53,573 nucleotides of DNA from Bacteroidota bacterium (GTDB lineage: Bacteria; Bacteroidota; Bacteroidia; AKYH767-A; OLB10), in NCBI GenBank assembly GCA_023251535.1, contig JAHEYP010000025.1, positions 1 through 53,573 of the forward strand, written 5' to 3'. Below are positions 26,909-36,443 of this stretch, piece by piece. Each line of letters opens with the position of its first letter. Within the stretch, counting starts at the first letter, position 1. The notes below the pieces were generated by a model. The model made no database searches. It saw only the letters and a program-made list of their open reading frames with translations, and was not told the origin of the DNA. Made by a program: the position numbers and the translations under genes.

Positions 26909-29900
26909 TTACTGACGTAACAATCGCAAATTAATTCTTTCACCGGTTGAAGGATCTTCCAATTGAAGATCATATAATCCCGGAATAAATCCTGTTAGGT
27001 CAATTGCATGTTTTAAACGATCGCCTGATACATCAATTTTTTCGTCCATCACTTGTTTCCCTGTAGCATCATTAACAACAATATTAAGGACGCCTGTGGT
27101 TGCAGTCATGATATCAAGATTGAATAAACCTTTTGAAGGGTTAGGAGCTACGCTAATTTGGAAGTTAGCTGAAGTATGGCGACGAAGTGCAATGATTTTG
27201 CTGGTAGTAGTTGTTCCATCGAAGTCGGTTTGACGTAAGCGATAGTAGCTTACTCCTTTTGGAGGCGTCATATCTTTGAAAGAATACGATAATTGAACGC
27301 GGCTGGTACCTGCACCTTGAACTCTTCCAACCGGGATAAACTCAACACCATTTGAAGATCTTTCAAGAGTGAAATATTCGTTATTTGTTTCAGTAAGTGT
27401 TACCCACTCTAACAAATTATGATCATTTTTTTCTGTTCCAGTGAATGAAAGTAATTCAATAGGAAGAGGTGAACTTGTTTGGCCGATAGCGAAAGTTCCG
27501 AAACCTGATAGATCAGTACGAGCTGCTAAAGACGCATTACTTGACAATACACAAATTCCATCTAAGAACCATGTTGCTCCGTTATCAGTTGATTTAATAA
27601 CTGTTGTTCCTGCAGTTGGTGAAGCATTGGTATGTCCACGGCTTGCCAAAGTAATATTATAATTTCCTGTTGGGGATGAAGGGGCAGAAGTGAATGTCCA
27701 ATAACCTGAATTCAACATAGGCAATAAGCTATAGTTAGCTGATCCACAGTCGAGCGAAACAGGACCGTTAGGGACAGTAGTCCAATCATCGAAGCGCACA
27801 GTTAATCCGGTAACATCACTTGTATTTGTATAGATGATAGTACCAAGTTCATACCCTTTAGTCGCATTACCAACAGGGAAAGAATAAGAACCATTCGTAG
27901 CTAAGATATCACGATATAAATTTCCTTGAACATAACTTGCAGTATTCCCACCTGTTACGGCACTTACGCTTTCATTAAGAACACGTAATGTATTTGCACC
28001 AGTATTGAATACTCCAGAAGTCAACTCTAATGTACCATTATCAGAAATTTGCATGTCGGTAGACAAAGTAACAGTACCAGCTGACTTATCTATTTCAACT
28101 TCTTTTAAATTGAGCGTAGAAGTTCCTTGGTAGTAAGTTTGGTTTGCAGAACCAACGAATTCTAATTTTGTATAATCGGGAACAGAAACAGAATTCGATG
28201 TGTTTGTGAAGTTCCCTGCTAGATTTATATGTTTTCCGTTTAAGTTTACCGTAGTAGAAGTTGAGTTAACAGTAAAGTTTCCTGCAATATCAATATCTTC
28301 ATTTAACGTTACACTTCCTGTAGATTTTATTACGGATAAATTGCCAAATTGATTTGTACCAATTAGGCTTCCTTCGATAACTTGAATAGTATCTCCTTGA
28401 AAAAGTATTGTTGAGTTTGCTGCAGCAGTAAGTACGCCATAGTTTGTAAAGCTTCCACACAATACCAACGTAGAATTTGATCCTAACGTAAGTGAGGCTC
28501 CACCTTGAATAGTCATGTTTTTACAGTATACTGTTGCATTTGCCGGAATTACCGGTTGAGCAGCAGATCCACCATAAATCAATACATCTTTACTGCAATC
28601 AGGAATATTACACCCACCCCAGTTAACAGTATTGTTCCATGAAGTATTAGAGGCACCTGTCCAAACTAATGTATTACTTGCATTATAGTTAAGGGGAGAT
28701 GCTCCAAAATTGATATTATATCCAACAAATGTTGTTGTGCTATAATTACTAATAAATAATAAATATTGTTTTCCGGCTGTCATAGCTAATCCAGTAGCCC
28801 ATCCATCTAAAGTTCCAGAAGTACCATCACAATTTTCAGTTCCTGTGCCACCCATACCTGTTGCACTTGTTCCACCCCAGTAACTACAACGAATTGGCGT
28901 TAGTGCATTTGTTCCTATTGAGGCACATGGATTTGAAATTCCTGTGACATCATATAAAGCCCAGTCATAATCAACAGGCACATTTGGTGTAATTGTAAAA
29001 TTAAGTGTACCTGCAGAAGCTGCAGCAAAGTTATACCATACTGAGTTTCTTTCACCAACAACGATACAAGATCCTGTAGAGCATCCTCCTGAATTACCTG
29101 GATAATCACAAGTATTTCCACTTCCGATAAAACCAGGATCTCCTACAGAAATAGATGAACTACAAACTGGGAAAGATGCACTGCAATCTTGTCCCGGTGT
29201 TGAAGGCCAAGCGTTATTTCCATCTATAGCTGTGATTGTAAAATCACCCATCATACCGTTGAAACCATCTACTCGAATATAATAAGTGGCACCTGCTGTT
29301 AAACCTGTAAAGGAAAGTTCAGACCACAATTGTGTATTTGTACATAAAGTAGTATCATTAGAACAACCTCGAGAAGTTAACGATCCGCATGAACCAGAAA
29401 ATAATTGAATCTGTGTATTTGTTAATGTCCCTAATCCAGTTCGAACCTTTAATTTACCAGATGCAGGAGCTTCTACTGAATACCATACTGTATTTAATTG
29501 ATTTGCTCCGTTTGTCCAACATGATGGTGCAGCTGGTTCACTTGTTGCTGTTGCGCAACTATTGTTACCTGTAGCAGGAACTGCCAATGTAAGAGGAATA
29601 GCATCTGCACAAGCATCATTAGCCGGAGCACCACCCGGACAAGGATCTGTTACACAAATACCAAATAAACCATTATTATCGTTTCCATTTTCCCACATAC
29701 GAACAAAATAAATTGTTCCAGGTGTTGCGCCTGTTACTGACAATGTAGGCATATTAGTACTTCCATTATCATTACAAGAAACTAGAGTTAATGCAGAACA
29801 AGTACCAGAATAAATTGCCATTCCACCATCTGACATTATGTTTGCTTGAGTATTAACAGTAAAGGATCCTGAAGCAGGAGTAGTAACCTTAAACCAAACA

Positions 29901-31363
29901 TCACTACCACTATAACCTCCACAACCTGGAGCGGTTACTCCTGAAGTGTTCGTAGCACACATATTTGTATAATTCGTGTAACTACAACTTGCTGTTGGAG
30001 TTAATGTTATTGCATTACAAGGGTCATCATTTGAAGGGGGTGATGAAGATCCACCTGGATCATATGCAGAAATATTAAATGTTCCTGTTAAATCATTACT
30101 GTATTCCCAAAAGCGAATCCAAACTGTGGTACCCGGTGTTTGACAAGAAACAGTAATTTGAGGCATTAAAAGTGTAACTCCGTATCCGTCGTCACTACAT
30201 GCATATTGTGTTAATGAAGAGCAAGAACTTCCTGTATAAACAGCCATTCCTCCATCCGTAATTACTTGGTTATCGGTAGTAATTATTAAATTTCCAGATG
30301 CTGGAATTACCGCTGAAAACCAAACATCAGCTCCGTTATAACTAGCACAACCTGGATCAGCTACGCTCGTAGTTGCGGTTGCACAAGTATTTGAATATGT
30401 TGTGTAGGATACAGAACTTCCAACTGTTAATGCTGTAGCTCCGCATGGGTTATCGTTTGCGGGAATTGAATAAGATCCACCTGGATCTGTTGAACAAATT
30501 CTAAAAGTTCCAAATACATTATTCCCATTTTCCCATACACGAATACGAATAGTATCACCTGGGGTTAAACAAGTTAAAGTTATTTTCGGCATTAAGGCAT
30601 TCGCGCCAAAACCATCACTTGAACATGTAAGAAGTGTTAACGACCCACATGCACCTGAATAAGCAGCCATAGAACCATCAATAACGGAACCAGTATCAGT
30701 TGTAAAAACAATTGCACCTGAAGAAGGTACTACCGCTTTAAACCAAACATCTCCTCCACTATATCCTCCACATCCCGGAGCTGTTACTCCTGAAGTATTT
30801 GTAGCGCTAACATTTGTTCCATAAACATAAGAACAAGAAGAACCTACTGTCAAAAGAGTGGCTTGGCAAGGATCATCATTTGAAGGTGCCGGTGGCGGAG
30901 TAACGGAGATTACGCAAATTGACCCACTCATACTTGCAGATCCATTTCCAGACATACGACCAATTCGTATATAATAAGTTGAACCTACTGTTGTAGCAAA
31001 AGTTACCGTTTCAGTACCTATTCCGGCAACACTGTTTACGCAAGTCAACTGCGTTAGAGCGGCACAAGAAGCTCCACTATAAATCCAAATACCCGCATCG
31101 CGATCTGTATTTAAATAGTTAACAGTTGAACTAGTACCTGTTGCTGTAAATTTTGCCCAAGCATCATCAACTATTGAACCGCTAGTGCAACTTGTTGCAG
31201 TATTGGCTGATTTAGTTAGAGAACCTGCAAGGTTAAACGTACTGTAAGTGCACGTTGAGCCCGGAGTAAGAGTTGTTGCACTCGAACATTCGTCCTGAGC
31301 ATTTACAACATTTGATACTGCAAGAAGCAGTATTACAGCTAAAATCCTGAAAACTGATTTCAT
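26909..31363 (-). CDS. Giant repetitive T9SS surface protein (1484 residues)
   Basis: An exported protein with a signal peptide (VFRILAVILLLAVSNVVNAQ). From residue ~23 there are about five Cys-rich repeats of ~130 residues. Most open with NDDPC or NDNPC and contain xxPGCGGYSGxDVWFK, CS-SLT and RxWENGN stretches, resembling pre-peptidase-like beta sandwiches. A sixth, more divergent unit (GQDCSASFPVCSSS) follows. Then come a beta-helix-like segment (TLVWTGASNTSWNNTVNWG) and a long Asn/Thr-rich stretch. The C-terminal part is SPLPIELLSFTGTEKNDHNL plus a fibronectin-like YYRLRQTDFDGTTTTSKI unit, and a T9SS type-A sorting domain (VAPNPSKGLFNLDI). A surface adhesin-like role is inference. Confidence 0.88.
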   Translation of the reverse strand: MKSVFRILAVILLLAVSNVVNAQDECSSATTLTPGSTCTYSTFNLAGSLTKSANTATSCTSGSIVDDAWAKFTATGTSSTVNYLNTDRDAGIWIYSGASCAALTQLTCVNSVAGIGTETVTFATTVGSTYYIRIGRMSGNGSASMSGSICVISVTPPPAPSNDDPCQATLLTVGSSCSYVYGTNVSATNTSGVTAPGCGGYSGGDVWFKAVVPSSGAIVFTTDTGSVIDGSMAAYSGACGSLTLLTCSSDGFGANALMPKITLTCLTPGDTIRIRVWENGNNVFGTFRICSTDPGGSYSIPANDNPCGATALTVGSSVSYTTYSNTCATATTSVADPGCASYNGADVWFSAVIPASGNLIITTDNQVITDGGMAVYTGSSCSSLTQYACSDDGYGVTLLMPQITVSCQTPGTTVWIRFWEYSNDLTGTFNISAYDPGGSSSPPSNDDPCNAITLTPTASCSYTNYTNMCATNTSGVTAPGCGGYSGSDVWFKVTTPASGSFTVNTQANIMSDGGMAIYSGTCSALTLVSCNDNGSTNMPTLSVTGATPGTIYFVRMWENGNDNNGLFGICVTDPCPGGAPANDACADAIPLTLAVPATGNNSCATATSEPAAPSCWTNGANQLNTVWYSVEAPASGKLKVRTGLGTLTNTQIQLFSGSCGSLTSRGCSNDTTLCTNTQLWSELSFTGLTAGATYYIRVDGFNGMMGDFTITAIDGNNAWPSTPGQDCSASFPVCSSSISVGDPGFIGSGNTCDYPGNSGGCSTGSCIVVGERNSVWYNFAAASAGTLNFTITPNVPVDYDWALYDVTGISNPCASIGTNALTPIRCSYWGGTSATGMGGTGTENCDGTSGTLDGWATGLAMTAGKQYLLFISNYSTTTFVGYNINFGASPLNYNASNTLVWTGASNTSWNNTVNWGGCNIPDCSKDVLIYGGSAAQPVIPANATVYCKNMTIQGGASLTLGSNSTLVLCGSFTNYGVLTAAANSTILFQGDTIQVIEGSLIGTNQFGNLSVIKSTGSVTLNEDIDIAGNFTVNSTSTTVNLNGKHINLAGNFTNTSNSVSVPDYTKLEFVGSANQTYYQGTSTLNLKEVEIDKSAGTVTLSTDMQISDNGTLELTSGVFNTGANTLRVLNESVSAVTGGNTASYVQGNLYRDILATNGSYSFPVGNATKGYELGTIIYTNTSDVTGLTVRFDDWTTVPNGPVSLDCGSANYSLLPMLNSGYWTFTSAPSSPTGNYNITLASRGHTNASPTAGTTVIKSTDNGATWFLDGICVLSSNASLAARTDLSGFGTFAIGQTSSPLPIELLSFTGTEKNDHNLLEWVTLTETNNEYFTLERSSNGVEFIPVGRVQGAGTSRVQLSYSFKDMTPPKGVSYYRLRQTDFDGTTTTSKIIALRRHTSANFQISVAPNPSKGLFNLDIMTATTGVLNIVVNDATGKQVMDEKIDVSGDRLKHAIDLTGFIPGLYDLQLEDPSTGERINLRLLRQ

Positions 31364-31500
31364 GGGGGATAGATTTTGATGGTTTTTGCTTCCCCCTTTT
31401 ATGTGAAATCGTGATATTTTGTTTCAAATTTGATCGAAAATAATAGAATTACGCCACTATTTTGGAGCTTTTCAGGACATTTAAACAACCGAAAATGAAA

Positions 31501-31525
31501 AAAGGCCATCTTTCGAATGGCCTTT
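31501..31525 (-). terminator. Terminator of the pyrH-frr unit
   Basis: AAAGGCCAT (31501-31509) pairs with ATGGCCTTT (31517-31525) around a 7-base loop. In the minus direction a run of T follows (TTTTTTTCATTTTC). It lies 22 bases past the frr stop. Confidence 0.85.
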
Positions 31526-31546
31526 AATAATATGATTAACAGCTAA

Positions 31547-32107
31547 TTATACTGTCATGATCTCTTTTTCTTTCGCTTCTAGGTGTTTATCGACCTTAAC
31601 GATGTAAGAATCCACCAATTTTTGGATTTTATCTTCCGCATCTTTAGCTAAATCTTCAGGAAGTCCGGCTTTTTGAGCCTTTTTCACGTTTTCGTTAGCA
31701 TCGCGGCGGAAAGTACGGATACCTACTTTCGCGTGCTCACCTTCAGCTTTTGCTTTCTTCACAAGATCCTTACGACGATCTTCGCTTAATGGCGGGATAC
31801 TGATACGAATCATTACACCATCATTTTGAGGAGCAAAGCCTAGGTTTCCATCAATAATTGACTTCTCGATAGGCTTGATCATTGCTTTTTCCCATGGTTG
31901 AACCACCAAAGTACGAGCATCGGGAGTATTTACGCTGGCAACTTGATTTAAAGGTGTTTGTGCACCATAATAATCAACATATAAGCCATCGAGCATAGAA
32001 GGATTTGCTTTCCCTGCTCTTACTTTAACTAATTCAGCCTCCAAGTGAGTGATGGCTTTCGACATTTGATCTTCTAAAAGATCCATTATTTTTTTTACCT
32101 CTTCCAT
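31547..32107 (-). CDS. frr: Ribosome recycling factor
   Basis: Splits post-termination ribosomes together with EF-G. It is 186 residues, the usual size. Family stretches are LEAELVKVRAGKANPSMLDG, VDYYGAQTPLNQVASVN, the hinge region MIRISIPPLSEDRRKDLVKKAK, and GIRTFRRDANENVKKAQK. It follows pyrH as in most bacteria, with 78 bases between the genes, and ends at a strong terminator. Confidence 0.97.
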   Translation of the reverse strand: MEEVKKIMDLLEDQMSKAITHLEAELVKVRAGKANPSMLDGLYVDYYGAQTPLNQVASVNTPDARTLVVQPWEKAMIKPIEKSIIDGNLGFAPQNDGVMIRISIPPLSEDRRKDLVKKAKAEGEHAKVGIRTFRRDANENVKKAQKAGLPEDLAKDAEDKIQKLVDSYIVKVDKHLEAKEKEIMTV

Positions 32108-32185
32108 AGGGTTATTCTTTCGGCTATTAATATGCGAAGCTAAGAAGTGCGGATTGCAAATTCAAAACTTACAGATTGATTTTTA

Positions 32186-32893
32186 TTATACTTCGACTAA
32201 TGTTCCAACCTCAGCACCTTCCATCAACGATTTCAGGTTGCCCGGCTTATTCATATCAAACACAATAATTGGTAATTTATTTTCTTGACAAAGCGTGAAC
32301 GCTGTCATGTCCATTACTTGAAGATTCTTTTCATACACTTCAGTAAAGCTTACCTTATTATAACGAGTTGCTGTTTTATCTTTCTCAGGATCTGCGGTAT
32401 AGATTCCATCAACGCGAGTACCTTTCAAGATCACATTGGCTTCAATTTCGATAGCACGTAGCGAAGCAGCTGTATCTGTAGTGAAATAAGGATTACCTGT
32501 TCCTGCACCAAAAATCACTACGCGACCTTTCTCAAGATGGCGAACAGCGCGGCGGCGGATAAAAGGCTCACAGATGGCCTCCATCTTAATAGCAGACTGA
32601 AGTCGAGTACTAACACCTTTTGTCTCCAAAGCGCTTTGTAGGGCCATAGAATTGATCACAGTGGCAAGCATTCCCATATAGTCACCTTGCACACGATCCA
32701 TGCCTCCTTCAGCTGCCTGAAGGCCACGGAAGATGTTGCCTCCACCGATTACGATGGCTACTTCGGCGCCCATATCGACAATAGTTTTAATATCGTCGGC
32801 ATATTGGGAAATACGTTTATTGTCGATGCCAAACTGTTTCTCCCCCATGAGGGCTTCACCGCTTAGCTTTAGTAGGATGCGTTTATATTTCAT
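32186..32893 (-). CDS. pyrH: Uridylate kinase
   Basis: Phosphorylates UMP to UDP in pyrimidine nucleotide synthesis. I start it at ATG 32891-32893 (235 residues, [17 protein letters not shown], the family N-terminus) and not at 32914, which adds MIILHPN and lies upstream of a TAATTTTG box. Amino-acid-kinase motifs present are [39 protein letters not shown] and [11 protein letters not shown]. It lies 27 bases after lysA. The -7-like box at 32903-32910 suggests that it also has its own promoter with a very short leader. Confidence 0.96.
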   Translation of the reverse strand: MKYKRILLKLSGEALMGEKQFGIDNKRISQYADDIKTIVDMGAEVAIVIGGGNIFRGLQAAEGGMDRVQGDYMGMLATVINSMALQSALETKGVSTRLQSAIKMEAICEPFIRRRAVRHLEKGRVVIFGAGTGNPYFTTDTAASLRAIEIEANVILKGTRVDGIYTADPEKDKTATRYNKVSFTEVYEKNLQVMDMTAFTLCQENKLPIIVFDMNKPGNLKSLMEGAEVGTLVEV

Positions 32894-32920
32894 ATTAGGA
32901 TGCAAAATTATCAATTCTGA

Positions 32921-34153
32921 TCAGATTGCAGCAGGAATCATGTTGCGAATTATATCATCGAGGGTTTCGCGGCGACGAATTAGGTGTGATTGGCCTTTAT
33001 ACCAGAGCACTTCGGCGGGTCGAGGACGAGAATTATAATTATTACTCATGGTATATCCGTAGGCTCCAGCATTCAGGATTGCCAAATAATCGCCTTCTCT
33101 CACCTCATTGATTTTACGATCGAGGGCGAAAGTATCAGTTTCGCAAATATTCCCTACCACTGAGTATAATCGCGGAGTACCTGTAGGATTACTGATATTA
33201 ATGATATGATGGTATGCATCGTAAAACATAGGGCGAATCAAGTGATTTTGCCCGGAATTAACGCCGGCAAAAACAGTAGCCGTTGTTTGTTTTACCACAT
33301 TCACCTTTACCAGAAGGTAGCCCGATTCACTTACCAAGAATTTGCCCGGTTCGAACCACAATTGAAGATTACGTCCGTATTCAGAACAAAAAGCCTGAAA
33401 GCGTTCGGTGATCGCAGTAGCGAGATCTTCGATATCGGTAGTTACATCATCCACTTTATACGCCACTTTGAATCCGCTGCCAAAATCGAGGAATTGCAAA
33501 TCTTTAAATTGCACTGCGGCATCGAATAATAATTCGGCAGCGCGAATAAAAACAGATGCATCGAGAATATCACTACCGGTATGCATATGCAATCCGTTAA
33601 CATTCATTTTCTCCTTCTCAACGATACGAATCACATGACGGAGCTGATGAATAGAGATGCCGAATTTAGAATCGATATGTCCAGTTTGGATATGTGAAGT
33701 ACCACCGGCAACAATATGCGGATTAATACGAATGCAGCAAGGCACAGAATTTCCGTACTTATGTCCGAATTGTTCTAACAAAGAAATATTATCGATATTG
33801 ATTTGCACTCCTGCATCAACAGCTTTAACAATTTCATCGAAGGCAACGCTATTAGGAGTAAACAAAATTGAAGAAGGATGAAATCCTGCCATCATTCCCA
33901 GTTGCACCTCTTCAAAAGAAACTGCATCGAGGCCTGCCCCTTGTTTCAATAATAGTTTTAAGATGGAAAGATTATTAGAAGCCTTTAAAGCATATTTAAT
34001 TTTAACATCAACGTTAGAAAATGCTTTTGTGAGACGTTGATATTGTTGTTCAATTTTTTCTCCGTTATAAAGGTAAATTGGAGATCCGAATTCTTCGATG
34101 ATTTGATGAACGGGTAAATTATTTAATGCTGTGATTGAATTTTCTATGGACAT
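32921..34153 (-). CDS. lysA: Diaminopimelate decarboxylase
   Basis: PLP enzyme for the last step of lysine biosynthesis. It is 410 residues. The PLP lysine is Lys57 in KYALKASNN. The His-Gly glycine-rich phosphate loop region DFGSGFKVAY and EPGKFLVSESGYLL follow. The second-subunit motif VGNICETDTFALDRK has the active-site Cys, and AGAYGYTMSNNYNSRPRP is conserved. It is inserted in the usual tsf-pyrH-frr order. The upstream 495 bases contain a terminator and repeats, so it has its own promoter, although none matches the consensus clearly. Confidence 0.95.
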   Translation of the reverse strand: MSIENSITALNNLPVHQIIEEFGSPIYLYNGEKIEQQYQRLTKAFSNVDVKIKYALKASNNLSILKLLLKQGAGLDAVSFEEVQLGMMAGFHPSSILFTPNSVAFDEIVKAVDAGVQINIDNISLLEQFGHKYGNSVPCCIRINPHIVAGGTSHIQTGHIDSKFGISIHQLRHVIRIVEKEKMNVNGLHMHTGSDILDASVFIRAAELLFDAAVQFKDLQFLDFGSGFKVAYKVDDVTTDIEDLATAITERFQAFCSEYGRNLQLWFEPGKFLVSESGYLLVKVNVVKQTTATVFAGVNSGQNHLIRPMFYDAYHHIINISNPTGTPRLYSVVGNICETDTFALDRKINEVREGDYLAILNAGAYGYTMSNNYNSRPRPAEVLWYKGQSHLIRRRETLDDIIRNMIPAAI

Positions 34154-34516
34154 AGATACGAATATAAAATAAATTTTGGATTTTGAATTTTGTTAGGCGC
34201 TTTGCTTTTTGTTTAAACGCGGAGACCGCCAAGGCGCTTTGCTTGGCACAGAGGTCGCGGAGGCGGCGAAGCCAATAATTTTTATACGCGAAGATTGCTA
34301 CGCAATTTAGTCGCCCATGGGATTCTAAATAAAGGATGAATTGGGGGGAATACAGATGAAAGGATTTGAAATGGTTTTAAGAGGATAAGCTGACGCGTTT
34401 GGATGGGTTTATGCTGATATTTCGACGAAGGAAAAAACGTTAGTACCGCTGATGACGCTGATTTTATAAGAATCAGTAATGCTATTGAATAGTAAATAAT
34501 AACTGGGAGATACAAC

Positions 34517-34572
34517 ATTCAATCATTCAACAATTCAATCATTCAGTCATTTGTTCATTCAGTCATTCAGTC
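34517..34572. repeat. Tandem octamer array ATTCARTC
   Basis: Seven 8-base units: ATTCAATC, ATTCAACA, ATTCAATC, ATTCAGTC, ATTTGTTC, ATTCAGTC and ATTCAGTC. The period is exact at 8 throughout. It lies 28 bases from the tsf terminator. Confidence 0.85.
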
Positions 34573-34599
34573 AATATTTAGTTCTAGGTATAAACGACA

Positions 34600-34624
34600 A
34601 AAGCCGCTCTTGCGAAGCGGCTTT
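34600..34624 (-). terminator. Terminator of the rplM-rpsI-rpsB-tsf operon
   Basis: AAAGCCGCT (34600-34608) pairs with AGCGGCTTT (34616-34624), a 9-bp perfect stem around a 7-base loop. In the minus direction it is followed by TGTCGTTTAT, a weak T-tract. It lies 24 bases after the tsf stop. The other orientation (TTTTTATCTTTTAT) would also terminate. Confidence 0.75.
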
Positions 34625-34648
34625 TTATCTTTTATAGCGAATCGGTTA

Positions 34649-35482
34649 TTATCCGATTTGAACTCTTTTGAATACGCTAACAGTAAGACCTTTTTCAACG
34701 CTGTCTAAGTATTGACGAACCGTTTTCTTGTCTTCCTTCACGAAGTTTTGGTTTAACAAAGTGCTTTCTTGGTAGAATTTATTCAATTTACCTGCAGCAA
34801 TTTTCTCAACCATTTCTTCAGGTTTTCCTTCTTGGCGGATAACCTCTTTAGCGATTTCTAACTCACGCTCGATAGTAGCTGAATCAACATCATCTTTGTC
34901 GATAGCTACAGGATTCATGGCAGCGATTTGCATAGCAACATCTTTACCTGCATTTTCAGGTGCAGAAGCGCTAGAAAGACCCACCATAGAAGCCAAACGA
35001 TTTCCTGGGTGATTGTAAGCAATCACTTTAGGAGCAGAAACCATTTCGTAACGAGATAATTCGATTTTCTCTCCGATTTTACCAACCATGTCGAAAATTT
35101 TATCGTTCACGGTAGCTCCATCGAAAGGCAATGCTTTCAATGCTTCGGCATCAGCAGGACTGTTAGCCATAGCAACATCAAGAATACCTTGAGCGAAGTT
35201 TACGAAATCTTGGTTTTTAGCTACGAAGTCTGTTTCGCAGCTAATAGCTACTAAATAACCTTTAGTACCTTCAGCATTAGTTTGAGCTAATATATAGCCT
35301 TCTTTTGCTTCACGATCTGCACGGTTAGCAGCAACTTTCTGACCTTTTTTACGGAGATAATCGATTGCTTTTTCGAAATCACCTTCAGCTTCTGCTAAGG
35401 CTTTCTTACAATCCATCATTCCTGCACCGGTCATTTGGCGCAATTTATTTACATCAGCAGCGGTGATAGTTGCGGTTGACAT
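34649..35482 (-). CDS. tsf: Translation elongation factor Ts
   Basis: Nucleotide exchange factor for EF-Tu. It is 277 residues. The N-terminal UBA-like region VNKLRQMTGAGMMDCKKALA and the conserved core ETDFVAKNQDFVNFA are diagnostic. The C-terminal KIAAGKLNKFYQESTLLNQNFV is typical of the dimerisation domain. It lies 87 bases downstream of rpsB, the near-universal pairing, and ends at the terminator at 34600-34624. Confidence 0.97.
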   Translation of the reverse strand: MSTATITAADVNKLRQMTGAGMMDCKKALAEAEGDFEKAIDYLRKKGQKVAANRADREAKEGYILAQTNAEGTKGYLVAISCETDFVAKNQDFVNFAQGILDVAMANSPADAEALKALPFDGATVNDKIFDMVGKIGEKIELSRYEMVSAPKVIAYNHPGNRLASMVGLSSASAPENAGKDVAMQIAAMNPVAIDKDDVDSATIERELEIAKEVIRQEGKPEEMVEKIAAGKLNKFYQESTLLNQNFVKEDKKTVRQYLDSVEKGLTVSVFKRVQIG

Positions 35483-35569
35483 GATATGTTTTTAATGTGG
35501 TTACTAATTAAAGATAGCGGGATGATAAATCACCCCGCTTAATTTTATTTTCCGGAAAGGGAATCGTAA

Positions 35570-36415
35570 TTATTTACGAGGGCCACCTTTGCGAGAGCGA
35601 TTTCCACCTGCAGGTTTTTTAGCACCTTCAGTAGAACCTTCTTCGTCATCGCTTCCGCTAAGAACTTTACGATCTTCTGCTTCTTCTTCATTAGCAGCAT
35701 CACGCTCACGTTCTTGTTCTTTATCTACTTTACGCTCAGCTAAACCTTCCTCGATAGAACGAACCATGCAATTCATGATTAATTCGATTGATTTAGAAGC
35801 ATCGTCGTTAGCAGGGATTGGGAAATCGATTAAAGAAGGATCGCTATTTGTATCGCAGATTGCGATAGTAGGGATTCCTAATTTGATTGCTTCATCAACA
35901 GCGATATGTTCTTTCACTGTATCTACGATGAACAAAGCAGCAGGAAGGCGATTCAAGTCAGCGATTGACCCGATCAATTTTTCCATCTTTGCCTTTTGAC
36001 GAGAAATTTGGAGACGCTCTTTTTTAGAAACGACAGCCAAAGTTCCATCACTCATCATTTTATCAAGATTAGCCATCTTCTTAACCGACTTACGCTGCGT
36101 AGCGAAGTTGGTAAGCATACCACCTGGCCAGCGCTCGGTGATGTATGGCATATTCACTGATTTTGATGCAGAGGCAACGATTTCTTTTGCTTGCTTTTTT
36201 GTTGCTACAAACAAGATTTTCTTGCCTGATTTTGCGATTTGTTTTACCGCTGCAGCTGCTTCTTCCAGCTTTGCATGCGTTTTGTTCAAATCTATAATGT
36301 GGATGCCATTGCGCTCCATGAAGATGTAGGCTCCCATTTTTGGGTTCCATTTGCGCTTCAGGTGACCAAAATGGACACCGGCATTGAGAAGTTCTTCTTG
36401 CGTTACGTTGATCAT
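35570..36415 (-). CDS. rpsB: 30S ribosomal protein S2
   Basis: Small-subunit protein, 281 residues from ATG 36413-36415 (MINVTQEELLNAGVHFGH). Starting at 36535 would add 40 residues not found in S2 and read through the rpsI spacer. Family stretches are HFGHLKRKWNPKMGAYIF, TERWPGGMLTNFATQRKSV and CDTNSDPSLIDFPIPANDDA. The last ~50 residues are a highly charged extension, first Glu/Asp/Arg-rich, then Lys/Gly/Arg-rich (GGNRSRKGGPRK). Extensions of this kind occur in Bacteroidota S2. It lies 28 bases after rpsI and before tsf. Confidence 0.97.
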   Translation of the reverse strand: MINVTQEELLNAGVHFGHLKRKWNPKMGAYIFMERNGIHIIDLNKTHAKLEEAAAAVKQIAKSGKKILFVATKKQAKEIVASASKSVNMPYITERWPGGMLTNFATQRKSVKKMANLDKMMSDGTLAVVSKKERLQISRQKAKMEKLIGSIADLNRLPAALFIVDTVKEHIAVDEAIKLGIPTIAICDTNSDPSLIDFPIPANDDASKSIELIMNCMVRSIEEGLAERKVDKEQERERDAANEEEAEDRKVLSGSDDEEGSTEGAKKPAGGNRSRKGGPRK

Positions 36416-36443
36416 TACGCTTATTGCTGTGAGGGGTGAAGAA

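Larger units (their letters stand above)
34154..34648. other. 495-base intergenic region between tsf and lysA
   Basis: No supportable gene. It contains a GC-richer stretch at 34197-34275 in which GGCGCTTTGCTT occurs twice (from 34197 and in GCGCTTTGCTTGG near 34214-34240), an octamer array at 34517-34572, and the tsf terminator at 34600-34624. A 78-codon minus-strand frame here has no family features and uses low-complexity sequence. Confidence 0.6.

Noticed and set aside
28915..29121. 68-codon frame inside the large T9SS gene
   Set aside because: It lies within the same-strand T9SS coding region in another frame and has repetitive composition.
34282..34518. 78-codon minus-strand frame in the tsf-lysA spacer
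   Set aside because: Low-complexity composition, no domain or start signal, and it overlaps repeat sequence. Treated as non-coding.
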